From Fusobacterium sp. (GTDB lineage: Bacteria > Fusobacteriota > Fusobacteriia > Fusobacteriales > Fusobacteriaceae): a DNA stretch of 9,829 nucleotides. Of the stretch, positions 1 through 7,045 are shown one piece after another. Every line of letters starts with the position of its first letter. The stretch's first letter is position 1. A model generated the notes under the pieces. That model worked only from the letters and a program-made list of their open reading frames with translations. It was not told the DNA's origin and searched no databases. The DNA lies in NCBI GenBank assembly GCA_020024855.1, contig JAHHTB010000067.1:1-9829 (forward strand), read 5' to 3'. Made by a program: the position numbers and the translations under genes.

Positions 1-14
1 ACTATATCTTAGTT

Positions 15-47
15 AAGAGAGAGGAAGATTTCTTCCTCTCTTTTTTT
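15..47 (+). terminator. Rho-independent terminator of a gene left of the window
   Basis: A 10-bp perfect stem (GAGAGGAAGA at 19-28 with TCTTCCTCTC at 31-40), extendable by A-U/G-U pairs outward, is followed by seven T residues (41-47). The T tract is on the plus-strand side, so it ends a plus-strand transcript from outside the window. Read on the minus strand, the stem is followed by TTAACTAAG, which is a poor U tract, so it is at best a weak terminator for the convergent MATE gene that stops at 51. Confidence 0.85.
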
Positions 48-50
48 GCT

Positions 51-1406
51 TTATAAAGATTTTAGAAGTTCATCGTTTTTAGAATAGTATCTATAAATTA
101 TTATTGAGAATATACATGTTATTAAATCAGAAATTAAAAAAGATATCCAGACACCTTTTAAATGAAAAATATTTCCTAAAAAATATCCCAATGGCAAAAG
201 AAAAATAAATTGTCTTAAAAGAGTTATTAAAAGAGAAAGACCACCTTTTCCAGTAGCTTGGAAGAAACATGCTAATATAAAACAAATTCCACCAAACGGA
301 AAACTAAGACTAATGATTCTAAGAGCAGGAATACCTAGTTTAATTATTTCAATTGAAGGATTAAAAAGATACAGTATTTCTTTTGGAAAAATCCAAAAAA
401 TAAAAGTTCCTAAAATATTTATTCCTATACAAATAATAATTGAATAAGCAAGTGTTTCAAGGAGCCTATTTTTATTTTTTGCCCCATAATTATATCCCAT
501 TATTGGAATAGCTCCTTGTGTAACTCCACTTGTTGCCATAAAAATAAAAGTTTGAACTTTATAATAAATTCCAAAAATAGAAACAGCTAATAGAGAAATG
601 GTTGTTAAAATATAATTTATTCCCATTACCATAAAAGATGTTAAAGAAATTATAAAAAAAGATGGAACAGCAACAGCATAAATATTTTTAATAATATTAA
701 AGTTCCATTTAAAATTTTTTAAATTTAGATTTATTTCTTTTGCTTTGAAAAAAAGAAGATATAAAGAACAAAAAAGAGCTGTAAATTGTCCACAAATAGT
801 AGCTATAGCAGCTCCTTTTATGCCTAATTTTGGAAATCCAAAATATCCATAAATCATAATGGGATCTAAAATAATATTTGTGATAGCACCAATTATTTGA
901 AGAAACATAGGAGTGAGTGTATTTCCTGTAGCTTGAAAAATTTTTTCTATTCCAATTTGAATAATTATTCCAATACTAAAAAAAGTTACTATGTATATAT
1001 AATCACAACTCATTTTAAAAATATAGGTGTTTATAGTGAAAAAACTGAAAAAAGGTTTTATAAAAATTAACCCTAAAAGAGATAAAAAAAGATAGTGTAT
1101 AATAGAAAGAATTATACCATGTAAAGCTATATTATTAACTAAAGTATAATTTTTTGCCCCAAGAGTTCTTGAAATATATGAATTTACTCCTATTCCAGAA
1201 CCAACGGCTATAGCTATAATTAACATTTGGATAGGAAAAGCAAGAGAGACAGCAGTAAGAGTTTCATTTCCAAGACTTGCTATAAAAATAGAGTCAACAA
1301 TGTTGTATAAAGAGCTTGTAAGCATTGAAATTGCTGGAGGTATTGACATAGTTATAAGAAGATGAATAATATTGTGAGTTCCCATTTTATTTTCTTGTTG
1401 TATCAT
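51..1406 (-). CDS. MATE-family multidrug/cation antiporter
   Basis: Inner-membrane efflux protein expected to export drugs or organic cations in exchange for Na+ or H+. The 451-residue product is almost entirely hydrophobic, consistent with the usual 12 membrane segments in two bundles of six, and the length is typical of the MepA/NorM/DinF superfamily. The N-terminal helix (ITMSIPPAISMLTSSLYNIVD) and the following SYISRTLGAKN stretch resemble MepA-like members. The start is taken at 1406 rather than the in-frame ATG at 1418, because GGAGG (complement of 1412-1416) overlaps that upstream ATG and sits 5 nt before the ATG at 1406. It is transcribed away from the GntR gene from its own promoter and has no obvious link to nucleoside or uronate metabolism. 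The substrate cannot be told from sequence; the family call is firm. Confidence 0.93.
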   Translation of the reverse strand: MIQQENKMGTHNIIHLLITMSIPPAISMLTSSLYNIVDSIFIASLGNETLTAVSLAFPIQMLIIAIAVGSGIGVNSYISRTLGAKNYTLVNNIALHGIILSIIHYLFLSLLGLIFIKPFFSFFTINTYIFKMSCDYIYIVTFFSIGIIIQIGIEKIFQATGNTLTPMFLQIIGAITNIILDPIMIYGYFGFPKLGIKGAAIATICGQFTALFCSLYLLFFKAKEINLNLKNFKWNFNIIKNIYAVAVPSFFIISLTSFMVMGINYILTTISLLAVSIFGIYYKVQTFIFMATSGVTQGAIPIMGYNYGAKNKNRLLETLAYSIIICIGINILGTFIFWIFPKEILYLFNPSIEIIKLGIPALRIISLSFPFGGICFILACFFQATGKGGLSLLITLLRQFIFLLPLGYFLGNIFHLKGVWISFLISDLITCIFSIIIYRYYSKNDELLKSL

Positions 1407-1470
1407 AATAACCTCCATAAAAACTTAAAAATTTTTGGTGCTTATTATAAAAAATATTTTATTTAATTAA

Positions 1471-1499
1471 AATATAACATATACATAAAAAATTCTCAA
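1471..1499 (-). promoter_or_regulatory. Promoter of the MATE gene
   Basis: On the minus strand, TTGAGA (complement of 1494-1499) and TATATT (complement of 1471-1476) are separated by exactly 17 nt. Both match the sigma-70 consensus at five of six positions, and a TG dinucleotide one base before the -10 makes it an extended -10. It would give a leader of roughly 60 nt before the start at 1406. It does not overlap the GntR promoter, so the two divergent genes could be controlled separately. Confidence 0.65.
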
Positions 1500-1577
1500 C
1501 AAAATAAAGTTTGACTGTATTAAAATAGTTGAAAATATATTTAAAAAGTAATAAAGTCTAATTTCTAAACATTATAC

Positions 1578-1606
1578 TTGAAATAACTTGTATAATATTA
1601 TATAAT
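1578..1606 (+). promoter_or_regulatory. Promoter of the GntR regulator gene
   Basis: TTGAAA (1578-1583), a 17-nt spacer and a perfect TATAAT (1601-1606) form a strong sigma-70-type promoter, with transcription expected to begin near 1613. That leaves about 44 nt of leader before the ATG at 1657. The in-frame ATG at 1627 would lie only about 14 nt from the transcript start with no ribosome site. A second TATAAT at 1591-1596 lacks a recognisable -35 at the right distance. Confidence 0.75.
1588..1605 (+). promoter_or_regulatory. Candidate GntR operator, copy 1 (autoregulation)
   Basis: TTGTATAATATTATATAA is a near-perfect palindrome (8 of 9 base pairs symmetric, only pair 3/16 broken). It covers the end of the spacer and nearly all of the -10 element of the regulator's own promoter. 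It matches the site at 2530-2547 at 15 of 18 positions. Binding here would block RNA polymerase. Everted half-sites, ATTATAC (1571-1577) and GTATAAT (1590-1596), also bracket the -35 box. Since -10 elements are themselves TATAAT-like, part of the similarity could be compositional. Confidence 0.55.
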
Positions 1607-1656
1607 GTATAAAAATTAGTTTTTTTATGATAAACATTAGGGAAGGTGTGGTTAAG

Positions 1657-2400
1657 ATGGATAAAATTGAACAACTTGATGAAAATATAAAAAAGATTCC
1701 AAGGTGTGTAGCGGTATATAATAAGTTGTTTAAAATGATAAAAGATGGTGAATTTTTACAAGAAAGTAGACTTCCAACAGAGCCAGAATTAGCAAAAACT
1801 ATGGGAGTAAGTCGTACAACCTTAAGACAAGCTTTAGCTTTTCTTCAAGAAGATGGAATAATAAAAAATATTCAAGGAAAAGGAAATTTTATAATGAAAT
1901 CTGGGGTAAAAATAGAAAAAGGTTTAGAAACTTTAGAACATCCTATTTACTCTGCAATTACAGAAAAAATAGATGATGTTGAAATAGAGTTTAGAATAGA
2001 ACCTTCATCTGAATATACAGAAAAAATTCTTGAAAGAAAAACACCTGTTGTTATTTTTGTAGATAGATGGTATAAATCAGAAGGAAAAACTGTTGCATAT
2101 AGTCTTTCAACAATTCCAGTTGAAACAATTTCAGAAGCAGGAATAGAGCTTTCTGATAAAAAACAACTTTTAGATTATTTAGAAGATACTGTTTATAAAA
2201 AAGCAAAACATTCTTCATTAAAATTAAATTTTTCAGAGGCAGGTAATGTGTCAGCTATGAAGTATACAGTATCTAAAAGTGAAAGATTTTATCTTTTAGC
2301 AGAAACAATACATATAAAAAATAAGTACCCTATTCTTTACAACAAACATTATATACCTGTAGAATATGGCTCTATAATAATTGATAGAAGAATAAAATAA
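1657..2400 (+). CDS. GntR-family regulator (HutC type), predicted repressor of the nucleoside operon
   Basis: Cytoplasmic DNA-binding regulator of 247 residues. Residues about 17-81 form the winged helix-turn-helix typical of GntR proteins, with the signature LPTEPELAKTMGVSRTTLRQAL (39-60) and the wing QGKGNFI (73-79). Residues about 100-243 look like the UTRA ligand-binding domain of the HutC subfamily, including the C-terminal YNKHYIPVEYGS stretch. The ligand is not deducible; a nucleoside, base or sugar phosphate is likely from the neighbours. The start at 1657 is chosen because GGAAGGTG (1641-1648) precedes it by 8 nt, while the in-frame ATG at 1627 has no ribosome site. The gene is monocistronic, directly upstream of the salvage operon on the same strand, and the two promoters share a palindrome. 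The family is certain; the regulon is inferred. Confidence 0.9.
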   Translation: MDKIEQLDENIKKIPRCVAVYNKLFKMIKDGEFLQESRLPTEPELAKTMGVSRTTLRQALAFLQEDGIIKNIQGKGNFIMKSGVKIEKGLETLEHPIYSAITEKIDDVEIEFRIEPSSEYTEKILERKTPVVIFVDRWYKSEGKTVAYSLSTIPVETISEAGIELSDKKQLLDYLEDTVYKKAKHSSLKLNFSEAGNVSAMKYTVSKSERFYLLAETIHIKNKYPILYNKHYIPVEYGSIIIDRRIK

Positions 2401-2416
2401 TAAAGATAAAAGTATG

Positions 2417-2448
2417 CCAGAACACAAAAAAATGTTCTGGTTTTTTTT
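2417..2448 (+). terminator. Terminator of the GntR gene
   Basis: CCAGAACA (2417-2424) and TGTTCTGG (2433-2440) form a perfect 8-bp stem with an A-rich 8-nt loop, followed directly by eight T residues (2441-2448). It lies 16 nt after the stop codon and separates the regulator from the salvage operon, so the operon needs its own promoter. Confidence 0.93.
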
Positions 2449-2513
2449 ATTTTTTTAGTTAAACAAACAGTCTTATTTTTTTAATTAAATGTTCAAAAAG
2501 AATAAAAAAACGA

Positions 2514-2543
2514 TTGACATTAAAACAATTTGCATGATATTAT
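2514..2543 (+). promoter_or_regulatory. Promoter of the nucleoside salvage operon
   Basis: A perfect TTGACA (2514-2519) and TATTAT (2538-2543, five of six consensus positions) are separated by 18 nt, with TG one base before the -10 giving an extended -10. Transcription would begin near 2550, leaving a leader of about 74 nt. This is the only clear promoter between the regulator's terminator and the first operon gene. Confidence 0.75.
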
Positions 2544-2547
2544 ACAA
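2530..2547 (+). promoter_or_regulatory. Candidate GntR operator, copy 2 (salvage operon)
   Basis: TTGCATGATATTATACAA is an imperfect palindrome with 7 of 9 symmetric pairs. At both broken pairs, the copy at 1588-1605 carries the symmetric base, and the two copies differ only at positions 4, 7 and 16. It fully covers the -10 element. Having the same palindrome at the same place in the promoters of the regulator and the adjacent operon is the usual layout for a locally acting, self-regulating GntR repressor. Confidence 0.6.
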
Positions 2548-2623
2548 TAGTAGACAAGTAGATAAACAAGAGGATTAAATTTTAGACAAGACTTAATAAA
2601 CTAAGAATATGGAGGTAAGAAAT

Positions 2624-3403
2624 ATGAAATATGCAGAAGAAGGATTACAGTATCATATTGGTTTAAGACAAGGAGATGTAGGGAAATATGTTATATTACC
2701 TGGAGATCCAAAACGTTGTGAAAAAATAGCAAGACACTTTGAAGATGCAAAACTTGTGGCAGATAGCAGAGAGTATGTTACTTATACAGGATATTTAGAT
2801 GGAGTAAAAGTAAGTGTTACTTCAACAGGAATAGGGGGACCTTCAGCTTCTATTGCACTTGAAGAATTAGTAAGATGTGGAGCAGATACATTCCTAAGAG
2901 TAGGAACTTGTGGAGGAATGCAAACAGAAATAATGGGTGGAGACATAGTTATTGCAACTGGTGCTATCCGTATGGAAGGAACAAGTAAAGAATATGCTCC
3001 AATAGAATATCCAGCAGTAGCAGATTTAGATATAACAAATGCTTTAGTAAAAGCAGCAAAAACTTTAGAAGAAACATATCATGTAGGAGTTGTTCAATGT
3101 AAAGATGCTTTTTATGGACAACATGAGCCTTCAATAAAACCTGTAAGTTATGAACTTGAAAATAAATGGGAAGCATGGAAAAGAATGGGATGTAAAGCAT
3201 CTGAAATGGAATCAGCAGCTCTATTTATAGTAGGAAGTTATTTAAATGTTCGTGTAGGATCATCTTTTTTAGTAGTAGCTAACCAAGAAAGAGAAAAACT
3301 TGGACTTGAAAATCCAGTTGTACATGATACTGAAGCAGCAATAAAAGTAACTATAGAAGCAATTCGTAATTTAATAAAATCAGATAAAGAATCTATGAGA
3401 TAA
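2624..3403 (+). CDS. udp: Uridine phosphorylase
   Basis: Cytoplasmic enzyme that splits uridine (and probably deoxyuridine) with phosphate into uracil and (deoxy)ribose-1-phosphate. The 259-residue product is a PNP/UDP phosphorylase family member: phosphate-site PGDPKR (26-31), R49, the signature STGIGGPSASIALEEL (67-82), phosphate-binding R92 in FLRVGTCGG, Q166 in the uracil pocket, and the ribose-binding EME (194-196). The pocket reads FYGQHEP where E. coli Udp has the FYPGQER form; I recall the QHEP form as common in Firmicutes-type uridine phosphorylases, so the call stands but substrate breadth may differ. The start is the ATG at 2624, 8 nt after GGAGG (2611-2615); the in-frame ATG at 2609 overlaps that ribosome site. 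It is the first gene of the operon and feeds ribose-1-phosphate to phosphopentomutase. Confidence 0.92.
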   Translation: MKYAEEGLQYHIGLRQGDVGKYVILPGDPKRCEKIARHFEDAKLVADSREYVTYTGYLDGVKVSVTSTGIGGPSASIALEELVRCGADTFLRVGTCGGMQTEIMGGDIVIATGAIRMEGTSKEYAPIEYPAVADLDITNALVKAAKTLEETYHVGVVQCKDAFYGQHEPSIKPVSYELENKWEAWKRMGCKASEMESAALFIVGSYLNVRVGSSFLVVANQEREKLGLENPVVHDTEAAIKVTIEAIRNLIKSDKESMR

Positions 3404-3435
3404 TTTTTAATATTAAAGAGGAGAGATAAAAAAAG

Positions 3436-4659
3436 ATGAGAGCTGTTATAAATGTTTTGGGCATATTAATAATACTAGGAGCTATGTATTTAATTTCTAA
3501 AGATAGAAAAGCTGTAAAAAAAGAGATAGTATTAAAGGCTATGGCTGTACAGTTTGTTATTGCATTTTTATTAGTAAAGTTCCCATTAGGAAAATTAGTA
3601 GTATCAAAAGTTTCTAATGTAGTAACTCAAGTTTTAGATTATGGAAAAAACGGAATATCATTTGTATTTGGAAGTCTTGGATTTGCGGGTGCTCCTACAG
3701 GATTTATTTTTGCAACTCAAGTTTTAGGAAATATAATATTTCTTTCTGCTTTAGTAGGTGCTTTATATTATTTAGGAGTTTTAGGATTTATAGTAAAAAT
3801 AATTGGAAAAGGTGTAGGAAAAATACTAGGGACATCACAAGTTGAAAGTTTCGTTGCTGTTGCAAATATGTTCCTTGGACAAACTGAAAGTCCTATACTT
3901 ATAAGTAAATATCTTGGAATAATGACAGAAAGTGAGATCATGGTAGTTCTTGTTTCAGGAATGGGAAGTATGTCAGCTACAATTATAGGTGGATATGTTG
4001 CACTAGGAATTCCTATGGAATATCTATTAATTGCAAGTACTCTTGTTCCAATGGGAAGTATAGCTGTATCTAAAATAATTTATCCTGAAATAGAGATAGC
4101 AAAAAATGTTGAAAAAGTAAGCATGGACAACAAAGGAGATAATGAAAACCTTATAGGGGCAGTAACAGAGGGAGCTATGAATGGAATGAACTCTGCTATG
4201 GCAATAGGTGCGTCACTTATAGCTATAATTGGTCTTGTTGCTTTAGTAAATGGAATTCTTGGAGCTATAGGTGGATATGTTGGATTAGAAGCTTTAAGTC
4301 TTGAGAAAATATTTGCATATATATTTTCACCATTAGGATTTATAATGGGGCTTACAGGAGATGAAATTCTTCTTGCAGGACAGCTTTTAGGAAGTAAGCT
4401 TGTTCTTAATGAATTTGTTGCATTCCAACAATTAGGACAAGTTATCCAAGGACTAGGAGAAAGAACAGCTCTTATACTTTCAATATCTCTTGCTGGATTT
4501 GCAAATATATCAAGTATGGGAATATGTATTGCAGGAATAGCAGCTCTTTGCCCAGAAAAAAGAGGAGTTCTTTCAAAACTTGTATTTAAAGCAATGATTG
4601 GAGGATTTGTTGTAAGTGTTCTTAGTGCAATGATAGTAGGACTTATTACAATGTTTTAA
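3436..4659 (+). CDS. nupC: Concentrative nucleoside transporter (CNT/NupC family)
   Basis: Inner-membrane symporter that brings nucleosides in with Na+ or H+. The 407 residues match the size of E. coli NupC and show the CNT landmarks: an N-terminal membrane segment (2-20), FVFGSLGF (76-83), GQTESP (148-153), NEFVAF (325-330) and GFANISSMGI (354-363). By alignment with the Vibrio cholerae CNT structure, Q149, T150, E151, E326, F355, N357 and S360 fall at nucleoside-contacting positions. Cation preference cannot be fixed here. The AGAGGAG ribosome site (3417-3423) is 12 nt from the ATG, a little longer than in the neighbouring genes, and the gap from udp is 32 nt. It supplies substrates for the enzymes encoded on either side. 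Confidence 0.93.
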   Translation: MRAVINVLGILIILGAMYLISKDRKAVKKEIVLKAMAVQFVIAFLLVKFPLGKLVVSKVSNVVTQVLDYGKNGISFVFGSLGFAGAPTGFIFATQVLGNIIFLSALVGALYYLGVLGFIVKIIGKGVGKILGTSQVESFVAVANMFLGQTESPILISKYLGIMTESEIMVVLVSGMGSMSATIIGGYVALGIPMEYLLIASTLVPMGSIAVSKIIYPEIEIAKNVEKVSMDNKGDNENLIGAVTEGAMNGMNSAMAIGASLIAIIGLVALVNGILGAIGGYVGLEALSLEKIFAYIFSPLGFIMGLTGDEILLAGQLLGSKLVLNEFVAFQQLGQVIQGLGERTALILSISLAGFANISSMGICIAGIAALCPEKRGVLSKLVFKAMIGGFVVSVLSAMIVGLITMF

Positions 4660-4677
4660 TTATTAGGAGAAAAATAG

Positions 4678-5076
4678 ATGGAAAAATATACTGAACTATT
4701 AAAAAATGCTTATGAAGCTATGAACAATGCTTATGCACCTTATTCAAGCTTTCATGTTGGGGCATGTGTAAAAACAAAAGATGGTAAATATCATAAAGGA
4801 GCAAATATAGAAAATGCTTCTTATGGGCTTACAAATTGTGCTGAAAGAAGTGCTCTTTTTCATGTATATTCGTTAGGATATCGTCAAGATGATATAGAGT
4901 GTATGGCAATAGTAGGTCAAGGAAATACTTTAATTACTCCATGTGGAGCATGTAGACAAGTATTAGTAGAACTTTTAAAAAGAGATACTCCAATAGTTCT
5001 TGGAACAGAAGAAAAAGTTTTGGTAACGAATATAGAAGAGTTAATGCCTATGGCATTCACAAGTGAAAGTTTATAA
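4678..5076 (+). CDS. cdd: Cytidine deaminase
   Basis: Converts cytidine and deoxycytidine to uridine and deoxyuridine, making them substrates for the uridine phosphorylase of the same operon. At 132 residues this is the short, tetrameric type, like B. subtilis Cdd. The zinc/catalytic signature is complete: NCAERSA (53-59) with zinc ligand C54 and proton-shuttling E56, and PCGACRQV (88-95) with zinc ligands C89 and C92. N43 and E45 in ANIENAS match the ribose-binding positions. AGGAG (4665-4669) lies 8 nt before the ATG, and only 18 nt separate it from the permease gene, so it is co-transcribed. No missing residues are seen. Confidence 0.97.
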   Translation: MEKYTELLKNAYEAMNNAYAPYSSFHVGACVKTKDGKYHKGANIENASYGLTNCAERSALFHVYSLGYRQDDIECMAIVGQGNTLITPCGACRQVLVELLKRDTPIVLGTEEKVLVTNIEELMPMAFTSESL

Positions 5077-5094
5077 AATATTAGGAGGAAAAAT

Positions 5095-5805
5095 ATGCCA
5101 ACACCACATAATCAGGCAAAAATTGGAGAAATAGCAAAAAATGTATTAATGCCAGGAGATCCTTTAAGAGCAAAATTTATAGCAGATACTTTTCTTACAA
5201 ATGTAAGACTTGTAAACTCAGTTAGAAATATGCTTGCTTTTACAGGTGAATATAAAGGGAAAGAAATAACAGTAATGGCTTCAGGAATGGGAATGCCATC
5301 AATAGGAATTTATTCATATGAGTTATATTCTCAATATGGAGTAGAAAATATAGTTCGTGTAGGTTCAGCTGGAGCTTATTCAGAAAAACTAGATTTATTT
5401 GATGTTGTTTTAGCTGAAAGTGCTTGGAGTGAATCATCTTTTGCAAAAACACAAAATGGATATGATAAAGATGTAACTTATCCTAATAAAGAACTTAATG
5501 AAAAAATTATGGAAACAGCAAGAAGATTAGAAATACCAGTTCATCTTGAAAAAATTCATTCAAGTGATGTTTTCTATACAGAAAGCAATGTAGATGGATA
5601 TAAAGAAATAAGTACTAAATATGGTTGCACTTGTGTTGAGATGGAAAGTTTCGCACTTTTTCATAATGCAAAAGTTCTTGGAAAAAAAGCAGCTTGTTTA
5701 TTAACAATATCAGATAGCTTTACATCAGAAAAAAAGGCGACAGCAGAAGAGAGACAGACAGCTTTCGTTAATATGATGAAAATTGCCCTTGAAACTTTCT
5801 GTTAA
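5095..5805 (+). CDS. deoD: Purine nucleoside phosphorylase, DeoD type
   Basis: Cytoplasmic phosphorylase that splits purine (deoxy)nucleosides into base and (deoxy)ribose-1-phosphate. The 236 residues match the hexameric bacterial DeoD class: MPTPH at the N-terminus (H5 reaches into the neighbouring subunit's site), phosphate-binding PGDPLR (20-25), R88 and S91 in VRVGSAG, ribose-binding EME (182-184), and catalytic D207 and R220 in SDSF and AEERQTAF. E. coli has SDHI where this protein has SDSF, a minor change beside the catalytic Asp. AGGAGG (5083-5088) lies 6 nt before the ATG and the gap from cdd is 18 nt. With udp, it gives the operon both purine and pyrimidine entry points. Confidence 0.96.
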   Translation: MPTPHNQAKIGEIAKNVLMPGDPLRAKFIADTFLTNVRLVNSVRNMLAFTGEYKGKEITVMASGMGMPSIGIYSYELYSQYGVENIVRVGSAGAYSEKLDLFDVVLAESAWSESSFAKTQNGYDKDVTYPNKELNEKIMETARRLEIPVHLEKIHSSDVFYTESNVDGYKEISTKYGCTCVEMESFALFHNAKVLGKKAACLLTISDSFTSEKKATAEERQTAFVNMMKIALETFC

Positions 5806-5825
5806 GAAAAAAGAAGGAGGCATCA

Positions 5826-7016
5826 ATGAAAAAATACAAAAGAATATTTACAATAGTTGTAGATTCACTTGGAATAGGAGCTATGGATGATGCTGAAAAA
5901 TTTGGAGATATAAATGTAGATACACTAGGACATATAGCAGATAGTGTTGAAACTTTTAATATACCAAATCTTCAAAAACTAGGAATGGCTAATCTTCATC
6001 CTATGAAAAATGTAAATTCTATAGAAAAACCATTAGGATATTTTATGGAAATGAATGAAACAAGTGTTGGAAAAGATACTATGACAGGTCATTGGGAAAT
6101 GATGGGACTTAATATAAATAAACCTTTTAAAACATTTACAGATACAGGTTTTCCAAAAGAATTAATTGAAGAACTAGAAAAGAGAACAGGTCATAAAGTT
6201 ATAGGAAATAAAAGTGCAAGTGGAACAGAAATTCTTGATGAACTTGCAGAAGAAGAAATTGCAACAGGAAATATGATAGTTTATACCTCAGCAGATTCAG
6301 TTCTTCAAATTTGTGGAAATGAAGAAACTTTTGGACTAGATGAACTTTATAGATGTTGTGAAATAGCAAGAGAACTTACATTAAAAGATGAGTGGAAAGT
6401 TGGAAGAATTATAGCAAGACCATATTTAGGAAAGAAAAAAGGAGAGTTTAAACGTACAAGTAATCGTCATGACTATGCCTTAAAACCATATGGTAGAACT
6501 GCTTTAAATGTTCTTAAAGATAATAATTTTGATGTTATTTCTGTTGGAAAAATAAATGATATTTTTGATACAGAAGGAATAACAGAAGCATATAAATCAA
6601 AAAGTTCTGTTCATGGTATGGAGCAAACAATAGAAATAGCAGGAAAAGATTTCACAGGACTTTGTTATGTAAATCTTGTTGACTTTGATGCTCTTTGGGG
6701 ACATAGAAGAGATCCTAAAGGTTATGCAGAGGAACTTGAAAAATTTGATGTGAAACTTGGTGAGCTTTTAGAAAAACTTAACCAAGATGATCTTTTAATC
6801 ATAACAGCTGATCATGGAAATGATCCTACTTATATAGGAACAGATCACACTAGAGAAAGAGTTCCATTTATAGCTTATTCACCATCAATGAAAGGAAATG
6901 GAAAGCTAGAAAGAGCTTCAACATTTGCTATTATTGGAGCAACGATTGTAGATAACTTTGATTTAAAAATGCCTGAAAATACAATAGGAACTTCAGTTCT
7001 TGATAAATTAGTTTAG
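5826..7016 (+). CDS. deoB: Phosphopentomutase
   Basis: Interconverts (deoxy)ribose-1-phosphate and (deoxy)ribose-5-phosphate, linking both phosphorylases to the aldolase and the pentose phosphate pathway. The 396 residues are close to the Bacillus enzymes. The alkaline-phosphatase-fold metal and catalytic residues all align with those described for B. cereus phosphopentomutase: D13 in VVDSLGIGAMDD, the phosphorylated T85 in GKDTMTGHWE, D288 and H293 in DFDALWGHRRD, D329 and H330 in TADHGNDPT, and H341 in GTDHTRER. D157 in TSADSV lies at the ribose-binding position. AGGAGG (5815-5820) is 5 nt before the ATG, and the gap from deoD is 20 nt. Phe and Asn codons are strongly T-ending here (by hand count 16 of 17 TTT, about 21 of 23 AAT), unlike the kdu genes. 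Confidence 0.97.
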   Translation: MKKYKRIFTIVVDSLGIGAMDDAEKFGDINVDTLGHIADSVETFNIPNLQKLGMANLHPMKNVNSIEKPLGYFMEMNETSVGKDTMTGHWEMMGLNINKPFKTFTDTGFPKELIEELEKRTGHKVIGNKSASGTEILDELAEEEIATGNMIVYTSADSVLQICGNEETFGLDELYRCCEIARELTLKDEWKVGRIIARPYLGKKKGEFKRTSNRHDYALKPYGRTALNVLKDNNFDVISVGKINDIFDTEGITEAYKSKSSVHGMEQTIEIAGKDFTGLCYVNLVDFDALWGHRRDPKGYAEELEKFDVKLGELLEKLNQDDLLIITADHGNDPTYIGTDHTRERVPFIAYSPSMKGNGKLERASTFAIIGATIVDNFDLKMPENTIGTSVLDKLV

Positions 7017-7045
7017 AATATTTGTAAAGTTAAAAGGAGATAGAA

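Noticed and set aside
15..47. Terminator hairpin as the end of the minus-strand MATE transcript
   Set aside because: The T tract is on the plus-strand side only; on the minus strand the stem is followed by TTAACTAAG, so it primarily serves an upstream plus-strand gene.
1511..1541. Second plus-strand promoter (TTGACT then TATATT) ahead of the GntR gene
   Set aside because: The spacer is 19 nt and there is a better promoter with 17-nt spacing and a perfect -10 at 1578-1606.
2550..2623. Possible purine or other riboswitch in the salvage operon leader
   Set aside because: The leader is only about 74 nt, A-rich, lacks a convincing three-way junction or terminator/antiterminator pair, and the palindrome at the promoter already explains control.
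2964..3200. Reverse-strand open frame of 78 codons inside udp
   Set aside because: It lies wholly within a conserved enzyme gene, encodes a Leu/His-rich low-complexity product that mirrors the opposite strand's codon bias, and resembles no family.
5240..5452. Reverse-strand open frame of 70 codons inside deoD
   Set aside because: Antisense shadow of a well-conserved gene, with no recognisable protein features.
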